NCBI GenBank assembly: GCA_018242525.1
Contig: JAFEBS010000019.1
Span: 62,001 to 126,000, forward strand
DNA: 64,000 bases
Direction: 5' to 3'
Origin: Planctomycetota bacterium
Lineage (GTDB): Bacteria > Planctomycetota > Planctomycetia > Planctomycetales > Planctomycetaceae
A program made the position numbers and the translations under genes. Each line of letters opens with the position of its first letter. Positions within the stretch are counted from its first letter, which is position 1. Positions 36,493 through 44,955 of this stretch are shown one piece after another. Under the pieces are notes generated by a model. It was not told where the DNA came from, ran no database searches, and saw nothing but the letters and a program-made list of their open reading frames with translations.

Positions 36493-36884
36493 GGTGTTTT
36501 CCCCTCCAGTTCGTCGACCAGTCGTCGAACTTCCGCCAGATCTTCCGCGGAGGCTTTGCTGGCCGTCAGTGCCTGCATGACCAGGCTGAGGGCCGAACCA
36601 TCGTAGACCTTCGCGATCAGGTCGCCGAGCATTTTTCGCTGCGTGACCTTCTGGCTGGCGGCCGCTCGATAGACTTGCGGGCTGGCCGATTCGTCCCGCT
36701 TGACCAGACCCTTTTCCAGCATGACCGACAGCATCTTGACCGTCGTCGAATACGTCGTTTCCTTCGCTTCGAGTTCGGCCAGCCTGTCGTGAACCTGTCG
36801 CGCGGTTGCCCCGCCGCCAGCCCACAGGATGCGCAGAATCTGCAACTCGACTTCGGTCGGCTGCGTGGAACTTGCCCTCGCCAT
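36489..36884 (-). CDS. BlaI/MecI/CopY-family transcriptional repressor
   Basis: A 131-aa winged-helix repressor. The HTH region TEVELQILRILWAGGGATAR followed by QVHDRLAELEAKETTYSTTV and KMLSVMLEKGLVKRDESAS is the family signature; the C-terminal 50 residues (KVTQRKMLGDLIAKVYDGSA) are the dimerisation helices. In known systems the paired M56 protease receives a signal and the repressor is then cleaved. The stop overlaps the protease start (ATGA), so the two are translationally coupled. A GGAG lies ahead of ATG 36884, and a palindromic operator lies just upstream, consistent with autorepression. Confidence 0.93.
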   Translation of the reverse strand: MARASSTQPTEVELQILRILWAGGGATARQVHDRLAELEAKETTYSTTVKMLSVMLEKGLVKRDESASPQVYRAAASQKVTQRKMLGDLIAKVYDGSALSLVMQALTASKASAEDLAEVRRLVDELEGKTP

Positions 36885-36918
36885 GATCCGCTCCTGCCCG
36901 CACTTCGCCTCGTCGGAA

Positions 36919-36940
36919 TGTGACGAATGAATTCGTCACA
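36919..36940. promoter_or_regulatory. BlaI-type operator palindrome
   Basis: TGTGACGAATGAATTCGTCACA is a 22-bp inverted repeat, with half-sites TGTGACGAAT and ATTCGTCACA around the centre. It lies 35-56 bases upstream of the BlaI start and directly after the predicted -10. A second, imperfect copy follows (see promoter entry). Confidence 0.7.
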
Positions 36941-36980
36941 TTGGATCACTTTAGCGAATTCTTTCGTCACGTCAACCAGA
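36941..36980 (-). promoter_or_regulatory. Predicted promoter of the blaI operon with second partial operator
   Basis: Read on the minus strand, TTGACG (36976-36971) is followed after 16 bases by TAAAGT, a fair -35/-10 pair. The spacer itself contains GTGACGAAAGAATTCG, a partial copy of the main operator. Two operator copies over a promoter are typical for BlaI-family autoregulation. Confidence 0.6.
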
Positions 36981-37289
36981 AAATCACTCTCCGGGTCGGC
37001 GGCGTGGGACAACGCGAGCGCGTAGAAAGGAGAACTACGTTGCCACGAGCTTGCGCCGGCGCTGGCAGCCGGTTCTGCAGTGGACGATTGAGAATACACC
37101 CGCGGCTAGCGCCCAATGGCACTTACTTTGTGAGCCGCACGGCGCTAGCCGCGGGTTCTTCGGGTACGAGTGAGAATGCACCCGCGGCTAGCGCCTTGCG
37201 GCTCACAAGGTGAGTGCCATCGAGCTTTGCGCCCGCAGAACCGGGGACTGACGCGACCAACGTCTACGGCTCAGGACTGACGTTGTGAA
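36981..37289. other. Intergenic stretch with REP-like cluster
   Basis: A 309-base gap between the minus-strand methyltransferase stop and the blaI promoter. Most of it is the REP-like cluster (next entry); no gene is visible. Adjacent GGCTCAGGACTGA copies near 37268 suggest further repeat remnants. Confidence 0.4.
37060..37240. repeat. REP-like cluster: three ACCCGCGGCTAGCGCC units
   Basis: ACCCGCGGCTAGCGCC occurs at 37098-37113 (direct), 37141-37156 (reversed as GGCGCTAGCCGCGGGT) and 37180-37195 (direct). The flanks pair too: ATGGCACTTACTTTGTGAGC near 37115 with GCTCACAAGGTGAGTGCCAT near 37202. This palindromic set is an interspersed element; similar CCGCGGCTAGCG repeats are known to me in planctomycete genomes. 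Confidence 0.65.
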
Positions 37290-38456
37290 TCACTCATCGT
37301 CTTCAGCCAGCACCGTGACCCATCCGGAGACGGGGGTGCCAGATTCATAACGCAGGATTTTTTTGGCCTGGCTGACGACTCGATAACCGGCGTCGGCAGC
37401 GGCCTGCAGCAGATGGTCCTGGTGATGCGCAAAACGACCTGAATCCGTCAATTGGAAGGGGTTCACGGTTCCCCTTTCCACGGTGAAGCCGAGAAATCCA
37501 CCCGGAGCGAGATGCCGCGACGCATCCGACAGGATCTGGGTGAGATCCCCGAAATAAATCAGCGTATCGCAGAAGGCAATCACATCAAACGCGTCGGTCG
37601 GTGTATTGCGCAACCACTGGGTGAGCTCGGTGATTTCGAGCCGATCGTAAATACCCCGGTCGGTGGCACGTTCCAGCATGGCGGCGGAAAGGTCGATGCC
37701 GACCAGTCGCCTCGAAATGGGCCTCAGGCGTTCGCCGAAGAGTCCCGTGCCACATCCAACATCCAGGCCTACCAGATTCGTACGGGGACCCATGGCTGCG
37801 GTAAGGGCTGCGAACAACAGCTCGGGTGCCCGGTAATCCAGATTGCGGCACAGGCTCTGTTCGTACGAGGAAGCGAAGTGTCCATGCAACTGCTCAATGC
37901 ACCGGTCGGAAACTCGAGACGGCAATGCCTGATCGTGGAGGGAAAGTAACTGATGTTCCACCCTGACATCTTCGGGGACGAATTCCAGATATCGCTGGTA
38001 AGCATGCCGCGCTTCGGAGCGTCGCCCGATCCTGTTGGCCAGTTCGCCGAGTTGATACCAGAAATGAGGTTCGTCCGGATCCAGTTCGGTCGCGCGGTAC
38101 TGACAGACAAACGCGGCCAGGACCCGATCCGTACACCACAGTTCTTCGGCCAGTTGGTGCAATTCCCCGGCCGACAGAGATTGGAAAGATTTGCCTTCCC
38201 GGGCATCGACCAACAGTCCCTGTTGAGTGGCCTGCCAAATCCAGTCCGCGCAGCGGGCAGAACTGGTGCGAGCCAGCAGCGGACTGACGGCGTCCACGAG
38301 TTCCTGCTTCGTCAAGTCGCCATTGGCCAATTCGACAATTAATGCCGCCAGCGGATTCAGACGATGCAGCCTTCCTGCATCCAAATCATAGGCCAGGTAA
38401 CTGTCATCACTGGGACACAGCAGCACCGTCGGTTTTAACACGGGTCGTGACTTCAT
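37290..38456 (-). CDS. PqqD-like / TPR / SAM-methyltransferase fusion
   Basis: A 388-aa cytoplasmic protein in three parts. Residues 8-85 (LCPSDDSYLAYDLDAGRLHR, then LNPLAALIVELANGDLTKQE) match the PqqD-like peptide-recognition fold (RRE) used by RiPP pathways to hold leader peptides. Residues 95-170 are one or two TPR helices (FWYQLGELANRIGRRSEARH). Residues 228-388 are a class I methyltransferase with the SAM loop VGLDVGCGTGLFG (229-241) and FDVIAFCDTLIYFGD as the acidic post-motif. A leader-peptide target would explain the first domain, but no precursor is clearly visible next to it, so a RiPP role is only inferred. Confidence 0.8.
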   Translation of the reverse strand: MKSRPVLKPTVLLCPSDDSYLAYDLDAGRLHRLNPLAALIVELANGDLTKQELVDAVSPLLARTSSARCADWIWQATQQGLLVDAREGKSFQSLSAGELHQLAEELWCTDRVLAAFVCQYRATELDPDEPHFWYQLGELANRIGRRSEARHAYQRYLEFVPEDVRVEHQLLSLHDQALPSRVSDRCIEQLHGHFASSYEQSLCRNLDYRAPELLFAALTAAMGPRTNLVGLDVGCGTGLFGERLRPISRRLVGIDLSAAMLERATDRGIYDRLEITELTQWLRNTPTDAFDVIAFCDTLIYFGDLTQILSDASRHLAPGGFLGFTVERGTVNPFQLTDSGRFAHHQDHLLQAAADAGYRVVSQAKKILRYESGTPVSGWVTVLAEDDE

Positions 38457-38651
38457 ATTTCACACATTCACTTCGACAAAGGCCCGCCCCATCGCCTGAG
38501 AGAGATGGGGTCGGGAGGAGATGTGGCTACTGATTGGCAATCACGGGCGTCACCACCCGCACACGACTTTATTAGAGGGACATGACCACCTGTGGTCCGT
38601 TCCAGCGATCAATGGCCCTGAGGGGGGATTTCCCCCGCTCGACGTTGAACT
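38457..38651. other. Intergenic with hairpins
   Basis: A 195-base gap between the PqqD-methyltransferase start and the EF-hand gene stop. It holds a CCCCATC/GATGGGG stem near 38487-38510 and a GGGGG/CCCCC stem (38623-38636) about 17 bases downstream of the EF-hand gene stop. Confidence 0.35.
38620..38641 (-). terminator. Possible terminator of the EF-hand gene
   Basis: On the minus strand GAGCGGGGG-AAAT-CCCCCCTC forms a five-to-six-pair GC stem with a four-base loop, 12-32 bases after the stop. No T-run follows, so this is a weak call. Confidence 0.35.
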
Positions 38652-39410
38652 TCAGTCCGGTCGTCGTGGCCGTTCCGGACGTCCTCCGCCACCGGAAGCA
38701 CCACCGGGTGGTCCCGCGCCTGGACCACCCTGTCCGCCCGGACCGCCGCCAGCATGATGCTGGATGAAGTCGTCGATGAATTTCTGCAATTCGTCTTTGC
38801 TCAGTTTGCCGTCTTTGTCTGCATCAAATTCCAGAGCGTGAACCAGCATCCGATCTGGTTGAATGTTCGGACCGGCACCGCCGGGACCACCAGGCCCACC
38901 CTGTCCGGGGCCGCCGGGTCCACCCTGTCCGCGGCCACCCGGTCCACGACCGCTGGGACCACCTTGCCCGCGGCCACCCGGTCCACCCTGCCCTGGCCCC
39001 CCAAACCCTTCGCCGGCAGGACCTCGGCCACCTGGCGGTCCGTCAAAGCCTGGCCCTCCCGGACCTCCGGGACTGGCACCCGGCCGGCCACCAGGCCCAA
39101 ACCCCGGACCGCCGCCACCACCCGGGCCGCCGGGACCGCGCCCCATGGGACGGATTTCATCTTCAGTCAACTTGCCATCCTTGTTCTTGTCGAGCTTGGA
39201 CAGTGACTCGGTGGCGCCCTTCAATTCTTCAACGCTGATGATCCCGTCGTGATCGGCATCCAACGCCTCAATGACAGGATTTGGCCGTCCGCCGGGACCG
39301 CCGCCTGGGCCTCCCGGATAACCGCCGCCAGGACCGCCGGGCGGCTGAGCCATTGCGACCGTGGCGCTGGCAACTGCGAACAGCCCAATCACTTTGACCA
39401 ATCGATTCAT
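38652..39410 (-). CDS. Exported EF-hand protein with Gly/Pro-rich repeats
   Basis: A 252-aa protein. Signal peptide at residues 1-21 (MNRLVKVIGLFAVASATVAM). Three calcium-binding loops are readable: DADHDGIISVEE at 51-62, DKNKDGKLTEDE at 74-85 and DADKDGKLSKDE at 196-207; each has acidic residues at positions 1, 3, 5 and 12. Between loops 2 and 3 lies about 100 residues of GPGG/GQGG repeats and another Gly/Pro-rich tail. Probably an extracytoplasmic calcium-binding spacer or matrix protein. The next upstream genes are an ECF sigma/anti-sigma pair whose anti-sigma partner also has a Gly/Pro/His-rich segment, which could indicate a common function. Function unknown. Confidence 0.85.
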   Translation of the reverse strand: MNRLVKVIGLFAVASATVAMAQPPGGPGGGYPGGPGGGPGGRPNPVIEALDADHDGIISVEELKGATESLSKLDKNKDGKLTEDEIRPMGRGPGGPGGGGGPGFGPGGRPGASPGGPGGPGFDGPPGGRGPAGEGFGGPGQGGPGGRGQGGPSGRGPGGRGQGGPGGPGQGGPGGPGGAGPNIQPDRMLVHALEFDADKDGKLSKDELQKFIDDFIQHHAGGGPGGQGGPGAGPPGGASGGGGRPERPRRPD

Positions 39411-39619
39411 CGGTGTCTCTCCAAAAGTCAGATCCGTTCAATCCAAAACCAGTTGCTTCGCCGAACAGGCATATTCTTGGAACGGAGTTGGGCAGCGATC
39501 CAGTACAGACGTCGACAGACCATCCGTACACAGTGCGAGTGCATCGTCGTTCCAGTGGGGCTGTTTGTTGTTGGAAATCGAATGCCGCGGGTGACGAGCG
39601 GCGAGTTGTACGAAGTGTT
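39411..39619. other. Intergenic spacer
   Basis: A 209-base gap between the EF-hand gene start and the anti-sigma gene stop. I see no gene or clear palindrome. Confidence 0.3.
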
Positions 39620-40750
39620 TCAGTCGACAGTTTCGATACGACGTCCGGGTTCGTGATGGGATTCGTGGTCAAAGAAATTGGTGTCCAGGTTGCGTGCCTC
39701 AACGAACTTCAACAGCATCGTGACCGATCCCTGGCGAAAATGTGGCATATCGATAAACCGCATCTGCTGGATGAACCCACTGCGATCTTCGTATGTGATT
39801 TCCACTCGTGCGGGCCCCTGGTGCGTCGCTTCCCGGCGCGTGGCCGTGAGCAACTTGAGGGAACCGCTGCCTGCGCCTTCCTGGTTTAAAGCGGATTCCA
39901 CCCGGATGCCGTAGTCCGCCTGTAATCCTTCCAGCCCCTCTTGAATGTTGATCCGCGGTACGGAATGGTGCGTCCCGGGCACTCCTCGGCTGAATCGATT
40001 CAAATCGGTACTGACTTCAACGGGCCCATCAGGACGCACGAGCCAACTGACCTTGCCGTTGCAACCGGTGACAAACGGGTGCCCTTCGGGCGTCAGTCGG
40101 ATAAGCACAAACTGGCGCCCGTCACGGACGTGCAATACGGCTTCCTTCAGGGACGGCATTGGCGGCCGTCCGCGGCCCGGACCATGTTGCGGCCCCTTTC
40201 CAGGCGGCGGGCCGCTTCCATGTGGCGGGCCCTTTACGGGCGGAGGACCGCTTCCGGGAGGGGGAGGTCGTTTGCGCCGCGGTGGCGAACTGGGAAACAA
40301 TGACTTTGAACCGACGTCTTCAACAGTAATCTGATACGTCCGATCCTGCGGTTGCGAGCTGACGGCAATGATTCGATTCAGTTCGGTGAAGCCCGCCGAA
40401 GCCGGAGCCACACTGGGCTCATTCCAGAACAACAGCATCATCAGACTGACCACCAGCACCGCGGCGACAACTGCGAACGAACGACGCCGCCCCGAAAACC
40501 AGCCTGGCCTGCAGTCTGCGTTTGACCGATCCCCTGAAGCCGAGATCAACGCCGCCGCCTGGGAACGCGCGGCCAGTTCCTCATGAAAGTGTTCTTCCAG
40601 CAACAACTCCAGCTCACACGCCAACGCCAGCGCCTCGGCGGCAGACGGATCCTGGATGAGAAACCGCTGAAATTGGCTGGATTCGGATTCCGTCAGCGTT
40701 CCGGCAAGATACCCGTCAATCCATGCTTGAAGACTGGTGGAGTCGGTCAT
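39620..40750 (-). CDS. Anti-sigma-like transmembrane protein with Pro/Gly-rich linker
   Basis: A 376-aa bitopic membrane protein. Residues 1-60 (LQAWIDGYLAGTLTESESSQ) resemble the cytoplasmic anti-sigma module of planctomycete ECF partners; a membrane helix spans about 92-108 (FAVVAAVLVVSLMMLLFW). Outside, residues 157-197 are a Pro/Gly/His linker (PPPVKGPPHGSGPPPGKG), followed by a beta-rich domain (about 200-376) with a His-rich end. The start ATG overlaps the sigma gene stop (ATGA), so the two proteins are made in coupled fashion. It would hold the sigma factor inactive until an envelope signal is received. Confidence 0.8.
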   Translation of the reverse strand: MTDSTSLQAWIDGYLAGTLTESESSQFQRFLIQDPSAAEALALACELELLLEEHFHEELAARSQAAALISASGDRSNADCRPGWFSGRRRSFAVVAAVLVVSLMMLLFWNEPSVAPASAGFTELNRIIAVSSQPQDRTYQITVEDVGSKSLFPSSPPRRKRPPPPGSGPPPVKGPPHGSGPPPGKGPQHGPGRGRPPMPSLKEAVLHVRDGRQFVLIRLTPEGHPFVTGCNGKVSWLVRPDGPVEVSTDLNRFSRGVPGTHHSVPRINIQEGLEGLQADYGIRVESALNQEGAGSGSLKLLTATRREATHQGPARVEITYEDRSGFIQQMRFIDMPHFRQGSVTMLLKFVEARNLDTNFFDHESHHEPGRRIETVD

Positions 40751-41271
40751 TCGGCCTCTCCCGCCAGATCCAGCCGACTGCGGACGCAATCCGCCAACTT
40801 GAACCGAATCCGCGACAATGACTGATAAACGGCGTCGGCGGTCTTGCTGACGTGACGGCCGATTTCCTCGGCGTCCAGGTGTTGCTCGTACTTCAGCGTC
40901 AGCAGCCTGCGTGCATTCTCGGGCAAATGCTTCAGGCATTCATGCAGAGCGTCTTTTCGCTCATCTGTTTGCGATGCAATTCGCTCAAACGCACTCAGAA
41001 CGGCCTCCATCGCCTGCGGCTCCAGCAATGTGGGAACCCGATTGCTTTGGCGGATCTCGTGCAACACCTTGTGGGCGGCAATCCCCCGGGCCCAGCCCGC
41101 AAAGGATAGATTTCGATCAAACGTATCAAACTGCCGCCACAGGATCATGGCGACTTCCTGAAACACGTCGTCACGAGCGTGGCGGTCCCGCAAGATCGAG
41201 CCAATAAAGGCTTTGATCTCGGTCTGATGCCGCAGCAGAAGCTCCAGAAAGCAGTCTCGATCCGTGTCCAT
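40747..41271 (-). CDS. ECF sigma factor, Rhodopirellula/Verrucomicrobium-type
   Basis: A 174-aa sigma-70 factor. Region 2 (FIGSILRDRHARDDVFQEVA, then FDRNLSFAGWARGIAAHKVL) and region 4 (HLPENARRLLTLKYEQHLDA, EEIGRHVSKTADAVYQSLSR) are both present; the overall pattern matches the TIGR02989 group. It overlaps the anti-sigma gene by four bases. Upstream at 41329-41344 is CTTTTTTTCAAAAAAG, an AT-rich palindrome 58-73 bases before the ATG, possibly part of its own promoter. Confidence 0.93.
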   Translation of the reverse strand: MDTDRDCFLELLLRHQTEIKAFIGSILRDRHARDDVFQEVAMILWRQFDTFDRNLSFAGWARGIAAHKVLHEIRQSNRVPTLLEPQAMEAVLSAFERIASQTDERKDALHECLKHLPENARRLLTLKYEQHLDAEEIGRHVSKTADAVYQSLSRIRFKLADCVRSRLDLAGEAE

Positions 41272-41633
41272 TCCATCCCCTCGTTACTTTCTTCACACAA
41301 CGGAGACAAACCTGACATCGACTTCCTGCTTTTTTTCAAAAAAGTTGGCACTCATTCCAACCCAATTGCCTTGCCAGTCGGTCGGTCAAAGTCGGCTCAA
41401 CTGCGAAGCTGCATCATTTTGTTCGATAGCTGCTCTTTTGTAGACTTCCTCGCCACGGATAGTGACCGTATTTGCCCGGCGTGGCAGGCACTCAAGTATT
41501 ACCGCCGTCTTCGTCCAGTGCGAACCGATGGAGACATGGTAGAATGCTGCTGCCGTCGACGACTCCGACGTCAGCGACAAGCGTCACAGCGTCCAGACGC
41601 GGCTTTCCCGGATTCAACATTGAGATCAGACTT
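41272..41633. other. Divergent intergenic region (sigma factor / esterase)
   Basis: These 362 bases hold both promoters. The only notable structure is CTTTTTTTCAAAAAAG at 41329-41344, next to AGTTGGCACTCATTCC. The plus-strand frame open from 41472 lacks a ribosome-binding site ahead of its first Met, so I start the esterase at 41634. Confidence 0.4.
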
Positions 41634-42410
41634 ATGAGAACCATCCGTGCCTGCTACCTGTTGGCATTCATCATCCTGCTGGCAATTCCCGAACTCGCGA
41701 TGGCTCAACAGGACTACGAAGCACGCGTGTACACGTCGAAGCAGGGGCAGAAACTGAAGTACCGGTTGCTGATTCCCAAAGGATACTCACCCACGGGGAC
41801 CGAAACGTATCCGCTGGTGCTGTTCCTGCATGGGGCCGGGGAACGCGGGGATGACAACTTTAAGCAATTGGTCCACGGCACGAAGGAGTTTGCCAAAGAC
41901 GAAAACCGTCTGAAGTATCCCTGCTTTGTGATCGCACCCCAGTGTCCGGACGGGAAGAAGTGGGTGGAAGTCGACTGGACGGCGGACAGTCACAAGCAAC
42001 CTGAGGAGTCGATTTCGCTGGTCTTGACGCGCGAAGCCATTGCAGCGATGCAGATAGAGTTTCGCGTGGATCCCAAGCGGTTGTATGTGACGGGGCTGTC
42101 GATGGGCGGCTTTGGAACGTGGGACATGATCACCCGGACACCGGACATGTTTGCCGCCGCGGTACCGGTTTGTGGCGGGGCTGACGACACCCTGGCTGAC
42201 AAAGTCGCGAAGTTGCCGATCTGGGCATTTCATGGCGACAAAGACACCGTGGTCAAACCCGAGCGATCGCGCCGGATGATCGCTGCCATCGAACAGGCTG
42301 GCGGTCGACCGAAATACACGGAATACCCCGGCGTTGGCCACGATTCGTGGTCCCGTGCCTACGCAGATCCAGAGTTCATGGCCTGGCTGTTCGCCCAGAA
42401 GCGGCCGTGA
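41634..42410 (+). CDS. Exported alpha/beta-hydrolase (prolyl-oligopeptidase/PHB-depolymerase-like esterase)
   Basis: A 258-aa alpha/beta-hydrolase with a signal peptide (residues 1-24, LAFIILLAIPELAMA then QQ). The catalytic triad is readable: Ser156 in GLSMGG (nucleophile elbow), Asp in HGDKD (202 or 204) and His236 in GVGHDSW. The oxyanion region is FLHGAGERGDD. Such secreted enzymes, often listed as 'prolyl oligopeptidase family' or LpqC-like, hydrolyse small esters or sugar esters in planctomycetes. The start is placed at 41634, six bases after GATCAGACTT; an SD-like AGATCAG is weak. It converges with the rhodanese gene. Confidence 0.88.
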   Translation: MRTIRACYLLAFIILLAIPELAMAQQDYEARVYTSKQGQKLKYRLLIPKGYSPTGTETYPLVLFLHGAGERGDDNFKQLVHGTKEFAKDENRLKYPCFVIAPQCPDGKKWVEVDWTADSHKQPEESISLVLTREAIAAMQIEFRVDPKRLYVTGLSMGGFGTWDMITRTPDMFAAAVPVCGGADDTLADKVAKLPIWAFHGDKDTVVKPERSRRMIAAIEQAGGRPKYTEYPGVGHDSWSRAYADPEFMAWLFAQKRP

Positions 42411-42459
42411 AGCATTCGAAGTCATGGGCGGGGATCGGACAGAAATCCGTGACTTCCGC

Positions 42460-42849
42460 CTAATTCCCTGTCCCGGATTCGCGAACGACTTCGTATCCGG
42501 CTTCCGTCCAGCCGCGGAAGCCGCCGTCCATGCTGAGCACGTTGGAATAGCCCATTTTCTGCAGGTTGTCGGCAGCCAGGGCGGAGCGAAATCCACCGCC
42601 GCAGTACAGGACCAGTTCCGTTGCAGGATCCGGGACCATGGCTTCGATGTCCCGCTCGAGAATCCCCTTTCCCATCCATCGGGCGGTGGGTAAATGTCCT
42701 GCGGCAAATTCGCTGGCCTCGCGCACATCCAGTAACAGGAACTTCTCGCCGCGAGCCAGGCGGGATTGGACATCTGCAACCGTGCATTCACGGATGTTGC
42801 CACGGACAGATTCCACAATCTGCAGAAATCTGGGTGAATGATGAGCCAT
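42460..42849 (-). CDS. Single-domain rhodanese-like protein
   Basis: A 129-aa rhodanese domain. The active-site loop is YCGGGFRS with the catalytic Cys at residue 83, and LLLDVREASEFAAGHLPTAR is the usual N-terminal element. Single-domain rhodaneses transfer or sense sulfur, often with thioredoxin-like partners; the substrate cannot be told here. No signal peptide. It is isolated, with a long gene-free stretch upstream. Confidence 0.92.
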   Translation of the reverse strand: MAHHSPRFLQIVESVRGNIRECTVADVQSRLARGEKFLLLDVREASEFAAGHLPTARWMGKGILERDIEAMVPDPATELVLYCGGGFRSALAADNLQKMGYSNVLSMDGGFRGWTEAGYEVVRESGTGN

Positions 42850-43474
42850 GATGGATGCTCCATGCTGAAGGCGTGTGTCACGGGTGCAGAGTGAATTATG
42901 GACGGTCTTTGCGACGGGTGCCAGACAACGCAGGTAACGATCTTTTGTCGCTGAATTCGTGAGGATTCAGAGTTTGTCACTTGATGTCCGATCTCTCACG
43001 AGATCGGCTGCGCTGGGATAATGGCTCGGAAGGAATGCATGACTTAAAAGGTGTTTCCCATCCACGCCCCTTCATTCTATTCGGTATTCCACGTATCCGG
43101 TCCAGGAACTGTGCGACGTACGCCCACTGAGTATGCGATGAGTTCCCCTTCATCAATCCGTCTCATGGATGTTTGGCGACTTCGGAAAAGCACAAGTTGG
43201 CGATCCGAACTGGCTGTGGATTGGTCAGGGACTGCAATTCACGCTTGGCGCCAAGGCTTGTGAACGGACCGCGGCTCTCGCGGATCGTGATCGACGACCG
43301 GAACCTGAACGACAAATGGCCATTCTGCCGTATCAGTTCGAGGGGTCGGTACAGCAGTTGCGATTCCAGCAGCGTTGGCAGCCGCTGTGACTTCGCGGAG
43401 TTTCTGTCGACCATTTTTCTTCGTTGTCCCCAGTGAGGAGACACCGGAGAACTTTTTTTCTACGGAGTGAGTTC
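42850..43474. other. Gene-free stretch of 625 bases
   Basis: No gene can be supported. Short frames on both strands (such as 43163-43444 minus) do not resemble known families and lack ribosome-binding sites. A near-perfect hairpin sits at 42988-43007. The 5' UTR and promoter of the DUF1559 gene and that of the rhodanese gene must lie here. It may contain decayed coding sequence. Confidence 0.45.
42988..43007. repeat. Perfect hairpin CCGATCTC-TCAC-GAGATCGG
   Basis: Eight base pairs with a four-base loop, no T-run on either side. It lies about 140 bases upstream of the rhodanese start and could be an operator or a REP remnant. Confidence 0.45.
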
Positions 43475-44470
<996 letters not shown>

Positions 44471-44472
44471 AC

Positions 44473-44955
44473 ATGCGATGCATAATGAGTTTCCGCGAAT
44501 TGCGAATCATCGCCCTGGCCTGTGCGACGGGTGTCGTTGGCTGCGGCGGTTCCTCCGGGCCCAAGCTGCCTGATCCTGTGAAGGTCAGCGGCGTCGTGGC
44601 CCTCGACAGCCAGCCACTTCCTTCGGCGATGGTGTTTTTCGTTCCCGAAGGAGGAAAGGAAATGGGCAATGGAGCCACGGGAATCACGGACGCCAATGGG
44701 ACGTTTGAACTCGTGACCGTCCGGGGAAAGGGTCGCAAGACTCCAGGGGCCGTACCGGGGAACTACAAAGTCTGGATCAGTCGACTGGTTGGTCCGGATG
44801 GGAGCCCGATCGTCCCTGCTTCCGATGTTCCCCCGGCGGACTTGGGGGCGGTGGAATCTCTCCCGTCGCGTTATTCGGACATGATGATGACCGAGTTGAA
44901 GGCCAACGTGACAGCACAGGGTGGCACCTTCGATTTCCGCATTACATCCCATTAA
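44473..44955 (+). CDS. Small DUF1559-associated lipoprotein with carboxypeptidase-regulatory-like fold
   Basis: A 160-aa lipoprotein: a short signal ends in a lipobox (GVVGCGG, Cys near residue 24). The mature part has a beta-sandwich of the carboxypeptidase-regulatory-like type (VKVSGVVALDSQPLPSAMVF then FVPEGG, TGITDANGTFELVTVRGKGR). It begins two bases after the DUF1559 stop and is surely co-transcribed. Its 3' end overlaps the convergent methyltransferase by 14 bases. Confidence 0.88.
   Translation: MRCIMSFRELRIIALACATGVVGCGGSSGPKLPDPVKVSGVVALDSQPLPSAMVFFVPEGGKEMGNGATGITDANGTFELVTVRGKGRKTPGAVPGNYKVWISRLVGPDGSPIVPASDVPPADLGAVESLPSRYSDMMMTELKANVTAQGGTFDFRITSH

Noticed and set aside
36493..36939. 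149-residue N-terminal extension of the M56 protein
   Set aside because: It would run through the BlaI gene in another frame with Arg/Gly-rich nonsense; the ATGA overlap start at 36492 is far better.
38690..39350. GC-rich repeats in the EF-hand gene as a DNA repeat array
   Set aside because: Coding for GPGG-type protein repeats in a frame bounded by calcium-binding loops.
43163..43444. 93-codon minus-strand frame in the long gap
   Set aside because: No start signal or recognisable domain; other frames on both strands are equally open there.
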